DNA of 64,000 nt from Bradyrhizobium sp. 139 (GCF_023074175.1 NZ_JADPKS010000074.1:49347-113346); one strand, 5' to 3'; positions 53,639 to 62,515 are shown, counted from the first letter of the stretch. The notes: generated from the sequence alone by a model not told the origin. Translations and numbers: made by a program.

Positions 53639-54463
53639 TTGGTGGCTACCAGTCTCGAAGTGCGCGGCGTGTCCTTGCGATTCGGCGGCGTCCGTGCGCT
53701 GACCGACGTCAGCTTCGCCATCAATGAGGGCGAGCTGTTCTCGATCATCGGCCCCAACGGCGCCGGCAAGACCTCGATCGTGAACTGTATTTCCGGCCGC
53801 TACAAGCCGACCGAAGGCCAGCTGATCTATCAGGGCCGCGATATCACCGGCCTGACGCCCAACGCGCGCGCCTCGCTCGGCATCGGCCGCACCTTCCAGA
53901 ATCTGGCCCTGTTCCACCACATGAGCGTGCTCGACAACATCATGGTCGGGCGCCATCACCTCTTGAATAACAATTTCCTCACGGGATCGCTGTACTGGCT
54001 CACCGGCGCACGCAAGGAAGAGCTCGACCATCGCCGCAAGGTCGAGGAGATCATCGACTTCCTCGATCTCCAGTCGGTGCGAAAGGCGCAAGCCGGCACG
54101 CTCTCCTACGGCCTGCGCAAGCGCGTGGAGCTCGCCCGTGCCATGGCGCTGGAGCCGCGCCTCATTCTGCTCGACGAGCCGATGGCCGGCATGAATTTCG
54201 AGGAGAAGGAGGACATGGCCCGCTATATCGTCGATCTCAACGAGGAGTTCGGGATGACGGTGGTGATGATCGAGCACGACATGGGCGTGGTGATGGACAT
54301 CTCCCACCGTGTCACGGTGCTGGATTTCGGCCGCAAGATCGCCGAGGGCGATCCGGCCGCGGTCCTCGCCGATCCCCATGTCAGGCGCGCCTATCTCGGC
54401 GAGGAGGATGAGGTGCTGGTCGATCCCGACGATGCCCCGCCGGCGCAGGAGAGCGCGGCATGA
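53639..54463 (+). CDS. livG: ABC transporter ATPase LivG-like (second liv operon)
   Basis: ATPase of 274 residues. Walker A GPNGAGKTS, the LivG-type SLGIGRTFQNLALFHHMSVL, a degenerate signature LSYGLRKRVELARAM and Walker B LILLDEPMAGMNFEEK are present, then IEHDMGVVMDISHRVTVL. The start is either TTG at 53639 or the adjacent GTG at 53642; GGGAGGGA lies 5 or 8 bases ahead. The stop overlaps the acyl-CoA synthetase ATG (ATGA), so transporter and enzyme are translated together. Confidence 0.93.
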   Translation: MVATSLEVRGVSLRFGGVRALTDVSFAINEGELFSIIGPNGAGKTSIVNCISGRYKPTEGQLIYQGRDITGLTPNARASLGIGRTFQNLALFHHMSVLDNIMVGRHHLLNNNFLTGSLYWLTGARKEELDHRRKVEEIIDFLDLQSVRKAQAGTLSYGLRKRVELARAMALEPRLILLDEPMAGMNFEEKEDMARYIVDLNEEFGMTVVMIEHDMGVVMDISHRVTVLDFGRKIAEGDPAAVLADPHVRRAYLGEEDEVLVDPDDAPPAQESAA

Positions 54464-56391
54464 TGGACTACGCAGGCCGCGTCGCGCAGGCCGACACCTA
54501 TCCGAAGATGCTGCGGCTGAACGCCAGGGAGCACGGCAGCGAGATCGCGCTGCGCGAGAAGGATCTTGGGCTGTGGCGCCCGTTCACCTGGAACGAGTAT
54601 CAGACGCGCGTGCGCGATTTCGCGCTCGGCCTCGTCGAGCTCGGCCTCGGCCGCAGCGACGTCATCGGTATCATCGGCGACAACCGGCCGGACTGGGTCG
54701 CGGCGGAAGTGGCGACCCACGCCATCGGCGGGTTGAGCCTCGGGCTCTATCGCGACGTTCTGGACGAGGAAGCCTCCTATCTCCTCAACTATGGCGAGGC
54801 ACAGCTCGTTTTCGCCGAGGACGAAGAGCAGGTCGACAAAATGCTTGTGCTTGCCGAACGCGTGCCGAGGCTGAAGCACATTATCTATTCCGATCCGCGC
54901 GGGATGCGGAAATATGACGATCCGCGACTGATGTCGGCGGAAGAGTTCGCCGAACTCGGCCGCCTCCGCGCCAGGCGTGAGCCGGAGCTCTACGATCGCC
55001 TCGTCGATGCCACCAAAGGCGAGGATGTCGCGATTCTCTGCACCACGTCGGGCACCACCTCGCACCCGAAACTCGCCATGCTCGCCGCCGGCCGCGTGCT
55101 CGGCCATTGCGCAACCTATCTCGCCTTCGATCCGAAGGGGCCGGACGACGAATACGTCTCTGTGCTGCCGCTACCGTGGATCATGGAGCAGGTCTATGTG
55201 CTCGGCAAAGGCTTGCTCTGCCGGATGAAGATCAACTTCGTCGAAGAGCCCGAGACGATGATGAACGATCTGCGCGAAATCGCGCCGACCTTCGTGCTGT
55301 TTGCGCCGCGCGTCTGGGAATCCATCGCCGCCGACGTCCGGGCAAAGGTGATGGACGCAACGCCGTTCAAGCAGCGCCTGTTCGACATCGGCATGACAAG
55401 CGGCCTCACCGCGCTCGCAGACGGCAAGCGCTCGGGCTTTGCCGATGCGATCCTTTTCCGCGCGCTGCGCGACCGCCTCGGCTTCACCCGGCTGCGCTCG
55501 GCGGCGACCGGGGGCGCGGCGCTCGGGCCCGAGACGTTCAAGTTCTTCCAGGCCATGGGCGTGCCGCTGCGCACGCTCTACGGCCAGACGGAACTGTTAG
55601 GGGCCTACACGCTGCATCCCGAGGGCAAGGTCGACCCCGATACTACCGGCGTGCCGATGGCCGACAGCGTCGAGATCCGGATCGACAATGCCGACGTTCA
55701 CGGCGTTGGCGAGATCGTGGTACGGCACCCCAACATGTTCCTCGGCTATTATAAGAACCCGGAGGCGAGCGTTGCCGACATCAGGGACGGCTGGATGCTG
55801 TCGGGGGACGCCGGCTATTTCAACGACAACAAGCAGCTCGTCGTCATCGACCGCATCAAGGATCTCGCCGAGACCTCGCGCGGCGAGCGCTTCTCGCCGC
55901 AGTTTATCGAGAACAAGCTGAAGTTCTCGCCCTACATCGCGGAGGCCGTGGTGCTAGGCGACGGCCGCGACGCGCTCGCGGCGATGATCTGCATCCGCTA
56001 CTCCATCATCTCGAAATGGGCCGAGAAGAACCGGCTCTCGTTCACGACCTACAGCGATCTCGCCTCGCGGCCGGAGGTCTATGCCTTGCTCCGCAACGAG
56101 GTCGAGACCGTCAACGCCACGCTGCCGCCGGCCCAGCGCATCTCGCGCTTCCTGCTGCTCTACAAGGAACTCGACGCCGACGACGGCGAGCTCACCCGCA
56201 CCCGAAAAGTGCGCCGCAGCGTCATCAATGAGAAATACGCCGGCATCATCGACGCGATCTACCGCGGCGAAGCCGACATCCCCGTCGACACCGTGATCCG
56301 CTTCCAGGACGGCACAACGCAACGCGTGCGAACCACGCTGCGCGTGGTGGATCTGGGCGGGCACAGGCACATTGCGGAGGCGGCGGAGTGA
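54460..56391 (+). CDS. Long-chain-type acyl-CoA synthetase (AMP-forming)
   Basis: 643-residue ANL-superfamily ligase that activates a carboxylic acid to its CoA thioester. The phosphate loop TTSGTTSHPKLAML, the YGQTELLGAY motif and the hinge WMLSGDAGYFNDNKQLVVID followed by RIKD are intact, as is a C-terminal part with RTRKVRRSVINEKYAGIIDA. Family membership alone does not give chain length. Being coupled to livG inside a transport operon suggests that it activates the imported acid. Its substrate is probably an aromatic or branched organic acid, inferred from context. Confidence 0.92.
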   Translation: MMDYAGRVAQADTYPKMLRLNAREHGSEIALREKDLGLWRPFTWNEYQTRVRDFALGLVELGLGRSDVIGIIGDNRPDWVAAEVATHAIGGLSLGLYRDVLDEEASYLLNYGEAQLVFAEDEEQVDKMLVLAERVPRLKHIIYSDPRGMRKYDDPRLMSAEEFAELGRLRARREPELYDRLVDATKGEDVAILCTTSGTTSHPKLAMLAAGRVLGHCATYLAFDPKGPDDEYVSVLPLPWIMEQVYVLGKGLLCRMKINFVEEPETMMNDLREIAPTFVLFAPRVWESIAADVRAKVMDATPFKQRLFDIGMTSGLTALADGKRSGFADAILFRALRDRLGFTRLRSAATGGAALGPETFKFFQAMGVPLRTLYGQTELLGAYTLHPEGKVDPDTTGVPMADSVEIRIDNADVHGVGEIVVRHPNMFLGYYKNPEASVADIRDGWMLSGDAGYFNDNKQLVVIDRIKDLAETSRGERFSPQFIENKLKFSPYIAEAVVLGDGRDALAAMICIRYSIISKWAEKNRLSFTTYSDLASRPEVYALLRNEVETVNATLPPAQRISRFLLLYKELDADDGELTRTRKVRRSVINEKYAGIIDAIYRGEADIPVDTVIRFQDGTTQRVRTTLRVVDLGGHRHIAEAAE

Positions 56392-56420
56392 CACAGTCTG
56401 CCGTTGCACCCGCTGCTGCT

Positions 56421-56489
56421 CTTCGCCTCTCCCCGCTTGCGGGGAGAGGCCGGAGCGCGTCAGCGATCCGGGTGAGGGGGAGCCTCCGC
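56421..56489 (+). repeat. Palindromic repeat, family A, left arm of the DUF559 cassette
   Basis: Starts CTTCGCCTCTCCCCGCTTGC, closes its hairpin GGGGAGAGGC, then runs CGGAGCGCGTCAGCGATCCG and GGTGAGGGGGAGCC. The hairpin is outermost. On the minus strand the inner part codes the last residues and the stop of the DUF559 gene. Confidence 0.9.
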
Positions 56490-56825
56490 AAGGGCGGTGA
56501 CAATGGTTTCGAGGACGCCAGCCAAGTTGCGGGACACGTCGTTGTTCCAGAAGCGCAAGACCCGGTAGTTGCGGTCGGCGAGCCATTTGTCGCGAACGAG
56601 ATCGCGTTGGTTGCCCGCATGCTGCCCGCCATCCACTTCGATGATAAGGCGAGCCTCACGACAGATGAAGTCTACAGTGTACGGTCCGATCGGTTCTTGT
56701 CGAACAAACTTATAACCATTCAGCCTGCGCGCGCGCAGACGATACCAGAGCGTTCCTTCCGCATCCGTCAAAGTGGCTCGCAAGTTTCTTGCGCGCTCAG
56801 TTTTGGACTCATTGGCACCTCGCAT
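56460..56825 (-). CDS. DUF559 domain protein (Vsr-like endonuclease fold)
   Basis: 121-residue protein from the ATG at 56825 (MRGANESKTERARNLRAT), antisense to the surrounding operon. The DUF559 core reads TDAEGTLWYRLRARRLNGYK, FVRQEPIGPYTVDFICREAR, LIIEVDGGQHAG and YRVLRFWNNDV. This is the acidic nuclease-like pattern shared with Vsr/PD-(D/E)xK folds. The last residues (ALAEAPPHPDR) and the stop codon come from the left repeat. Biochemical activity of this family is not established. Both ends lie against the palindromic repeats. Confidence 0.85.
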   Translation of the reverse strand: MRGANESKTERARNLRATLTDAEGTLWYRLRARRLNGYKFVRQEPIGPYTVDFICREARLIIEVDGGQHAGNQRDLVRDKWLADRNYRVLRFWNNDVSRNLAGVLETIVTALAEAPPHPDR

Positions 56826-56828
56826 GCG

Positions 56829-56917
56829 GAAGCTCCCCCTCACCCGCCGCGCTCCAGACGATGCTTCGCATCGCTCGGCGCGCGTCGGCCTCTCCCCGCA
56901 AGCGGGGAGAGGCGAAG
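56829..56917 (-). repeat. Palindromic repeat, family A, right arm of the DUF559 cassette
   Basis: Inverted relative to the left arm: GCTCCCCCTCACCC is innermost, a second small hairpin (GATGCTTCGCATC) sits in the middle, and GCCTCTCCCCGC-AAGCGGGGAGAGGC with GAAG is outermost. It lies 4 bp upstream of the DUF559 start codon and 11 bp before livH. Confidence 0.9.
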
Positions 56918-56928
56918 GATAGCATAGC

Positions 56929-57822
56929 ATGAACACCGCCTTCCTCATCCAGCTCCTGGTCAACGGCCTCGTGGTCGGCACGCTTTACGGCGTCGTCGCG
57001 ATGTCGTTTGTGCTGATCTACAAGGCCAGCCAGGTCGTCAATTTCGCGCAGGGCGAGCTGTTGCTGGTCGGCGCCTGGGTGTGCTGGACTTTGCTCGCCA
57101 AATACCAGGTGCCGTTCTGGATCGGCATGCCGATGACGCTGGTGTTCATGTTCGTATTCGGCATTGCGATCCAGGTCCTGATCCTCAGACCGATGATCGG
57201 CGAACCGATCATCTCGGTGATCATGGTGACGATCGGCCTCTCGACCGTGCTCCAGGCCACACTGAAATGGATGTTCGGCGTCAACCCGCAGCCGTTCCCG
57301 CGCGTGTTCGAGAGTCAGTCGGTCAGCCTGTTCGGCCTTCAGATCCAGACCGTCTATGTCATGAGTCTTGTGGTGTCGGTCGCGATGATGATCGGCATGG
57401 CCTGGTTCTTCCGCGCCTCCAAATACGGCCTTGCGATGCGCGCCACCGCGTTCAACCAGCAGGTCGCGCAATCGCTCGGAATCTCGGTCAAAAGCGTGTT
57501 CGCGATGGCCTGGGCGATCTCTGCGACCGTGTCAGCGGTCGCGGGCGTGGTGGTCGCGGTCGTCAATGGCGTGTCCTCGGGTCTTGCGGGCTACGGCATC
57601 AAGGTGTTCCCGGCGGCGATCCTCGGCGGGCTCGATTCCGTTGGCGGCGCCGTTCTCGGCGGCATTATCATCGGCTTGCTCGAGAACATCGCGCAATATG
57701 TCGACAGCGAGTATCTGCACTGGGGCAATCTCTACGAGATCGCACCGTTCTACGTCCTCATCATCGTGCTAATGATCAAGCCCTATGGCCTGTTCGGCAC
57801 CCACGACATCGAGCGGATCTGA
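56929..57822 (+). CDS. livH: ABC permease LivH-like (second liv operon)
   Basis: 297-residue permease with about eight helices. VNFAQGELLLVGAWVCW and the coupling segment GLAMRATAFNQQVAQSLGI mark the LivH family. It begins 11 bp after the family A repeat, so its translation and perhaps transcription are separated from livG and the acyl-CoA synthetase. livM starts 3 bp after its stop. Confidence 0.94.
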   Translation: MNTAFLIQLLVNGLVVGTLYGVVAMSFVLIYKASQVVNFAQGELLLVGAWVCWTLLAKYQVPFWIGMPMTLVFMFVFGIAIQVLILRPMIGEPIISVIMVTIGLSTVLQATLKWMFGVNPQPFPRVFESQSVSLFGLQIQTVYVMSLVVSVAMMIGMAWFFRASKYGLAMRATAFNQQVAQSLGISVKSVFAMAWAISATVSAVAGVVVAVVNGVSSGLAGYGIKVFPAAILGGLDSVGGAVLGGIIIGLLENIAQYVDSEYLHWGNLYEIAPFYVLIIVLMIKPYGLFGTHDIERI

Positions 57823-57825
57823 TCC

Positions 57826-58899
57826 ATGGCCGGTCCTGCCCTCATCCCTGCTGGTGATTTCCGCACCTCTTACGCGGCGGACACCACGATCTTCCCGACC
57901 ACGACCAGCCGCAATTTTGCGATCATCGGCGTGCTGTTGCTCTGCCTCGTGCCGCAATTCCTTGGCGGGTACTGGCTCAGCATCCTGATCCAGATCGGCA
58001 TCTTCTCGATCGCGGCGCTCGGCCTCAACATCCTGGTCGGCTTCACGGGGCAGATCTCGATCGGCCACGCCGCCTTCTTCCTGCTGGGTGCCTTCACCTC
58101 AGCCTACATCTCCAACAACGCGCCGATCCCGGTGTTCTTCGCGATCCCGCTCGCGGGCATCGTCACCGCGCTGGTCGGGCTGATCTTCGGCATCCCGGCG
58201 GCGCGACTGAAGGGGCTCTACCTCGTCATCGCAACGCTGGCGGCGCAATACATCCTGCTCGACTTCTTCTCCCGCGCGGAGTGGTTCACCGGCGGCTCGG
58301 TGCCGGCCAGCGCCAATCCGTTTTCGATCTTCGGCTTCACCCTGCGCGGCGACCGGCAATATTTCTATGTCGTGCTGGCGTACGTGATCGCAAGCTACGT
58401 CCTCGTCACCAATTTGATGCGCACGCGCGACGGCCGTGCGCTGGTGGCGATCCGCGACCATTATCTCTCTGCGGAAATCATGGGCATCAACCTCACCAAG
58501 TACCGCACGCTGTCGTTCGGCCTCGCCGCCTTCTTCGCCGGCATCGCCGGCGCGCTCTATGCGCACTACCAGCTCGTGGTCTCGCAGGAAGGTTTCGGCA
58601 TCGAGCGCTCGATCCTGTTCCTGGCCATGATCATCATCGGCGGCACCGGCTCGATCATGGGCACGCTGATGGGCACCGCCTTCGTGGTGCTGCTGCCTGA
58701 GACGATGGAATTCCTCAGCATCCATCTGAAGGGCGGCGCGATCGACAAGGCGCTGTCGCTCAACAACAACATCACCTTCCTGCGCGAGATCGCAATCGGG
58801 GTGATCATCATCGCGTTCCTGATGTTCGAGCCGGACGGGCTCGCCCATCGCTGGCGACAGATCAAGGCGTATTGGAAACTCTACCCGTTCTCGCATTGA
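57826..58899 (+). CDS. livM: ABC permease LivM-like (second liv operon)
   Basis: 357-residue permease. The signature GLNILVGFTGQISIGHAAFF and coupling loop ALVAIRDHYLSAEIMGI are present, with a longer cytoplasmic N-terminus (about 30 residues) than the other LivM here. It follows livH by 3 bp and is followed by the binding-protein gene after 45 bp. Confidence 0.94.
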   Translation: MAGPALIPAGDFRTSYAADTTIFPTTTSRNFAIIGVLLLCLVPQFLGGYWLSILIQIGIFSIAALGLNILVGFTGQISIGHAAFFLLGAFTSAYISNNAPIPVFFAIPLAGIVTALVGLIFGIPAARLKGLYLVIATLAAQYILLDFFSRAEWFTGGSVPASANPFSIFGFTLRGDRQYFYVVLAYVIASYVLVTNLMRTRDGRALVAIRDHYLSAEIMGINLTKYRTLSFGLAAFFAGIAGALYAHYQLVVSQEGFGIERSILFLAMIIIGGTGSIMGTLMGTAFVVLLPETMEFLSIHLKGGAIDKALSLNNNITFLREIAIGVIIIAFLMFEPDGLAHRWRQIKAYWKLYPFSH

Positions 58900-58944
58900 G
58901 CACGGGCAACTCTCTACCAACGAAAAAACAGGAGGAGGCAACCA

Positions 58945-60228
58945 ATGAAGACAAAATCCCTTTTGAGCACCGCATCGCTCGCGCTGGCGATCGCCGCATT
59001 CTCGGCGAGCGCGCAGGCCCAGATCGCGATCGGCCATCTCGCCGATTATTCCGGCGGCACCTCCGACGTCGGCACGCCCTACGGACAGGCCGTCGCCGAC
59101 ACCTTCGCCTGGGTCAACAAGAACGGCGGCGTCGGCGGCAAGCAGCTCAACGTCGATACCAACGATTACGGTTATCAGGTGCCGCGCGCGATCGCGCTCT
59201 ACAAGAAATGGTCGGCGCCGGACAGCAAGGTCGCGGCGATCATGGGCTGGGGCACCGCGGACACCGAAGCGCTGACCGGCTTCCTCGCACAGGACAAGAT
59301 CCCGGACATGTCGGGCTCCTACGCCGCCGCGCTTACCGACCCCGAAGGCGCGAGTGGCAAGGCAAAACCCGCGCCCTACAATTTCTTCTACGGCCCGAGC
59401 TATTCGGACTCGCTGCGCGCGATGCTGATGTGGGCGGCCGAGGACTGGAAGGCCAAGGGCAAGCCCGGCAAGCCGAAATTCGTGCACATGGGCGCCAACC
59501 ACCCCTATCCGAACGCACCGAAGGCCGCCGGCGAAGCCATGGCGCAGGAGCTCGGCTTCGAGGTGCTACCGCCGCTGGTATTCGCGCTGGCACCTGGCGA
59601 CTACAGCGCGCAGTGCCTCAGCCTGAAATCGTCGGGCGCCAACTACGCCTATCTCGGCAACACCGCGGCCTCGAACATCTCGGTGATGAAGGCGTGCAAG
59701 ACCGCAGGCGTCGACATCCAGTTCCTGGGCAATGTCTGGGGTATGGACGAGAACGCCGCCAAGACGGCCGGAGACGCCGCCAACGGCGTGATCTTCCCGC
59801 TGCGCACCGCGGTGAGTTGGGGCGGCGATGCACCCGGCATGAAGACGGTGATGGAGATCTCCAAGATGTCCGATCCCACCGGCAAGGTTTATCGCCCGGT
59901 GCACTACATCGCCGCCGTCTGCTCGGCGCTCTACATGAAGGAAGCGCTCGACTGGGCCGTCAGGAACGGCGGCGCCAGCGGCGATAACGTCGCCAAGGGC
60001 TTCTACCAGAAGAAGGACTGGGTTCCGGCCGGGATGGAAGGCGTATGCAATCCCTCGACCTGGACCGACAAGGACCACCGCGGCACGCTGAAGGTCGATC
60101 TCTATCGCACCAAGATCGCAGGCGCGACCGACGGCGACCTCAACGACCTCATGGCCAAGGGCGCGATCAAGCTCGAGAAGGTCAAGACCGTCGAGCTGCC
60201 GCGCAAACCGGAACTGCTGGGGTGGTGA
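58945..60228 (+). CDS. livK: ABC transporter substrate-binding protein (second liv operon)
   Basis: 427-residue periplasmic protein. The signal peptide MKTKSLLSTASLALAIAAFS ends in AQA before QIAIGHLADYSGGTSDVGTP. The gene has a strong ribosome-binding site (AGGAGGAGG). The body is a Peripla_BP_6 fold with NFFYGPSYSDSLRAML and ALAPGDYSAQCLSLK, seen in binding proteins for organic or aromatic acids rather than LivK itself; the ligand is unproven. A family B repeat follows at once. Confidence 0.92.
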   Translation: MKTKSLLSTASLALAIAAFSASAQAQIAIGHLADYSGGTSDVGTPYGQAVADTFAWVNKNGGVGGKQLNVDTNDYGYQVPRAIALYKKWSAPDSKVAAIMGWGTADTEALTGFLAQDKIPDMSGSYAAALTDPEGASGKAKPAPYNFFYGPSYSDSLRAMLMWAAEDWKAKGKPGKPKFVHMGANHPYPNAPKAAGEAMAQELGFEVLPPLVFALAPGDYSAQCLSLKSSGANYAYLGNTAASNISVMKACKTAGVDIQFLGNVWGMDENAAKTAGDAANGVIFPLRTAVSWGGDAPGMKTVMEISKMSDPTGKVYRPVHYIAAVCSALYMKEALDWAVRNGGASGDNVAKGFYQKKDWVPAGMEGVCNPSTWTDKDHRGTLKVDLYRTKIAGATDGDLNDLMAKGAIKLEKVKTVELPRKPELLGW

Positions 60229-60255
60229 GCCCTGCGTTCACCTCACACACAACTG

Positions 60256-60353
60256 TCATCCCCCGCGAAAGCGGGGGATCCAGTACGCCGCAGCCTCTCG
60301 GGGAACGTCAGGCGCCTCTGGAATACTGGGTCACCCGCCGACGCGGGTGACGA
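60256..60353 (+). repeat. Interspersed palindromic repeat, family B, copy 2
   Basis: GTCATCCCCCGC-GAAA-GCGG, then GGGGATCCAGTACGCCGCAG, CTCTGGAATACTGGGTCACC and a closing GTCACCCGC-CGAC-GCGGG. It lies between the binding-protein stop and livF in the same operon and has the same block order as 38349-38447. Confidence 0.88.
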
Positions 60354-60372
60354 CAGCGGAGAATGAAGACGC

Positions 60373-61212
60373 ATGTCCCAAACCATTGAAGCGACCCGCT
60401 CCCCTCCCACCGTCGTGCCCGCCCCTCCCCTTCTCAGCGTGCGCAACATCGAGGTCGTCTATGACGACGTCATCCTGGTGCTGCGCGGCCTCAGCCTCGA
60501 CGTACCCAAGGGCGCGATCGTGGCGCTGCTTGGCGCCAACGGCGCCGGCAAGTCGACCACGCTGAAGGCGATCTCGGGGCTGCTCAAGACCGAGGACGGC
60601 GAGGTCACGCGCGGCGAGATCCTGTTCGAGGGCTCCGCCATCGCCGGCATCGATCCCGACAAGATCGTACGCCGCGGCATCTTCCAGGTGATGGAGGGCC
60701 GGCGCATCGTCGCCGACATGACGTCGCTCGAAAACCTCAGGCTCGGCGCCTTCACCCGCAGGGATCGCGAGGTCGATGCCGATCTCGACATGGTCTTCAA
60801 CTATTTCCCGCGCCTGAAGGAGCGCACCGGCCTTGCCGGCTATCTCTCCGGCGGCGAGCAGCAGATGCTTGCGATCGGCCGCGCGCTGATGGCGCGCCCG
60901 AAGATGATTTTAATGGACGAGCCCTCGATGGGCCTGTCGCCGCTGCTGGTGAAAGAGGTGTTCTCGATCATCCAGAAGATCAACCGCGACCTCGGCGTCA
61001 CCATCCTGCTGGTCGAGCAGAACGCCCGCGCCGCGCTGTCGGTGGCGAGCCACGGCTACATCATGGAGCAGGGCAAGGTCGTGCTCGACGGCACCGCGGA
61101 CGAATTGCGCGACAACGAGGACGTCAAGGAGTTCTACCTCGGCGGTGCCGGCGATCAGCGCAAGAGCTTCAAGAACCTCAAAAGCTTCAAGCGGCGCAAG
61201 CGCTGGCTTTGA
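60373..61212 (+). CDS. livF: ABC transporter ATPase LivF-like (second liv operon)
   Basis: 279-residue ATPase. Walker A GANGAGKST, Q-loop region RRGIFQVMEGRRIVADMT, signature LSGGEQQMLAIGRAL and Walker B MILMDEPSMGLSP are intact. It has an extra 20-residue N-terminus and a basic tail (KSFKRRKRWL), both beyond the core. It closes the operon livG-acs-livH-livM-livK-livF, separated from livK by 144 bp of repeat. Confidence 0.94.
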   Translation: MSQTIEATRSPPTVVPAPPLLSVRNIEVVYDDVILVLRGLSLDVPKGAIVALLGANGAGKSTTLKAISGLLKTEDGEVTRGEILFEGSAIAGIDPDKIVRRGIFQVMEGRRIVADMTSLENLRLGAFTRRDREVDADLDMVFNYFPRLKERTGLAGYLSGGEQQMLAIGRALMARPKMILMDEPSMGLSPLLVKEVFSIIQKINRDLGVTILLVEQNARAALSVASHGYIMEQGKVVLDGTADELRDNEDVKEFYLGGAGDQRKSFKNLKSFKRRKRWL

Positions 61213-61215
61213 CAC

Positions 61216-61272
61216 AGCGTTTTCGAGCGAAGTGGGAACCGGTTCGCGTGAAGAAAACGCGTCAAAACAAGA
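61216..61272. repeat. Dispersed intergenic repeat fragment (GCGAAGTGG...ACGCGTCAAAA type)
   Basis: The stretch GAGCGAAGTGGGAACCGGTT followed by CGCGTGAAGAAAACGCGTCA recalls an intergenic segment I associate with Bradyrhizobium. CGCGT-GAAGAAA-ACGCG can form a hairpin and may end the liv transcript. There is only one copy in this window, so family membership is from memory. Confidence 0.45.
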
Positions 61273-61277
61273 GACTC

Positions 61278-62429
61278 TTACTCCAGCACCTGCTCCGCTT
61301 CGGTGACTGCGCAGAGAACATGATAGAACGACGACGCAGGAATGGTGTCGACCAGCGATTTGCCGTCGCGATCGAACTGGTCGTACCAGCCGCCCTTCAC
61401 GGGATGGCTGAGATAATGCCGTTCGAGCCGCATCAGCGCCGCGCGCGCCTCATCCGCCGCACCGGACTCGCCGGACTCGGCCTGCGCGATCCACGCCTTC
61501 GCCATCTCGGTCTGCGGCCACAGCCGCCGCGTGCTGCGGCGGATGTTGCCGGCGTCGTCCCCCTCGTCGATGAGGCAGCCGGTCGCCGCTTCGCGATAGC
61601 GCAGCGCGGTCGACAGCAGTTCGGCACGCCTCTGCCCGGTCGGGCAACCCGTGATGCGTTCAAACCCTTTCAGCAGCCAGACCCACTCCGCCTGATGGCC
61701 GGGCTCGACGCTGACCGGCTCGATCTTGGACCAGTCCTCCTCGAAATACTCCGTCAGGATCCGCTTCTGCTTGTCGTAGAGATTGGCGAGGAACAGCGCG
61801 AAGAATTCGCCGGCGCGGTTCTGAAACGACAGATCGTGGGTCGCGTCGAAGCAGGCGATCATCGCCTCGAACAGATGCATGTGCGGGTTCTGCCGGCGCG
61901 GCAGCGAGACCGGCAGGCCTTCATGCACGCCGCCATGCGGCGAGCGCAGATGGCCGTCGAGGAACGCGAGCAGCGCGTCGATCTCGACGCGAATTTGCGC
62001 GTCCTGGTCGAGCGCGTAGACGGCCGCCAGCGCAAACAGGACGAAGGCGTGGTCGTAGGCGTCGCGCCGCGCATCCAGCACCGCCCCCTGCGGCGTCAGC
62101 CGGTGTACGTAGCCGGGCCGGCCGTCGGGCGCCTTCGCTTTGGCCAGCAGATGCTCCAATCCCTTCAGCGCGATGGCGCGCCCCTCAGGATACCAGCCCA
62201 TCTGCGCCGCCTTGGCGAAGCACCAGATCTGGCGCGCCTGCACGAACACCCGCCGCGGAGCGGCCCTATCAGCCGTGCCGTCAAGGTGCAGCCGATCGAT
62301 GAAACCGCCTGCGGCGTGGTCCCAGCCGACGGTCGACCACAGCGGCAGCGCCGCATCAATCATGCGGCACTTCAGGCGTGCGACGACGCCGGCCGCCTCG
62401 TCCGCCGCAATGAGTCCCTCGTCCGCCAT
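61278..62429 (-). CDS. AGE family epimerase/isomerase (sugar isomerase)
   Basis: (alpha/alpha)6-barrel enzyme of 383 residues from the ATG at 62429, preceded by GAAGGGG. Family marks are WWSTVGWDHAAGGF-like at the start (seen as LWSTVGWDHAAGGFIDRLHL), VFVQARQIWCFAKAAQMGWY, the catalytic histidine region AYDHAFVLFALAA and EPGHQAEWVWLLKGFERI. Members act as N-acylglucosamine 2-epimerases or mannose/mannose-6-phosphate isomerases, and the sequence does not choose. It lies between two CoA-ligase-related units, but transcribed oppositely. Confidence 0.88.
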   Translation of the reverse strand: MADEGLIAADEAAGVVARLKCRMIDAALPLWSTVGWDHAAGGFIDRLHLDGTADRAAPRRVFVQARQIWCFAKAAQMGWYPEGRAIALKGLEHLLAKAKAPDGRPGYVHRLTPQGAVLDARRDAYDHAFVLFALAAVYALDQDAQIRVEIDALLAFLDGHLRSPHGGVHEGLPVSLPRRQNPHMHLFEAMIACFDATHDLSFQNRAGEFFALFLANLYDKQKRILTEYFEEDWSKIEPVSVEPGHQAEWVWLLKGFERITGCPTGQRRAELLSTALRYREAATGCLIDEGDDAGNIRRSTRRLWPQTEMAKAWIAQAESGESGAADEARAALMRLERHYLSHPVKGGWYDQFDRDGKSLVDTIPASSFYHVLCAVTEAEQVLE

Positions 62430-62515
62430 CGCGTCCCCTTCATGCCTCGCCAATGGCCGTCTGATACCCATGCCGGCGGCGGCGTGCAACGGATGCCAAC
62501 CCGGAAAGACCAGCC

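Larger units (their letters stand above)
56421..56917. mobile_element. Candidate DUF559-repeat cassette inserted in the liv operon
   Basis: A 497-bp unit with terminal inverted repeats beginning CTTCGCCTCTCCCCGC on each side and a single antisense DUF559 gene inside. It separates the acyl-CoA synthetase from livH in an operon whose other genes are tightly packed. No transposase is present and no target duplication is obvious next to the ends. Confidence 0.55.
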
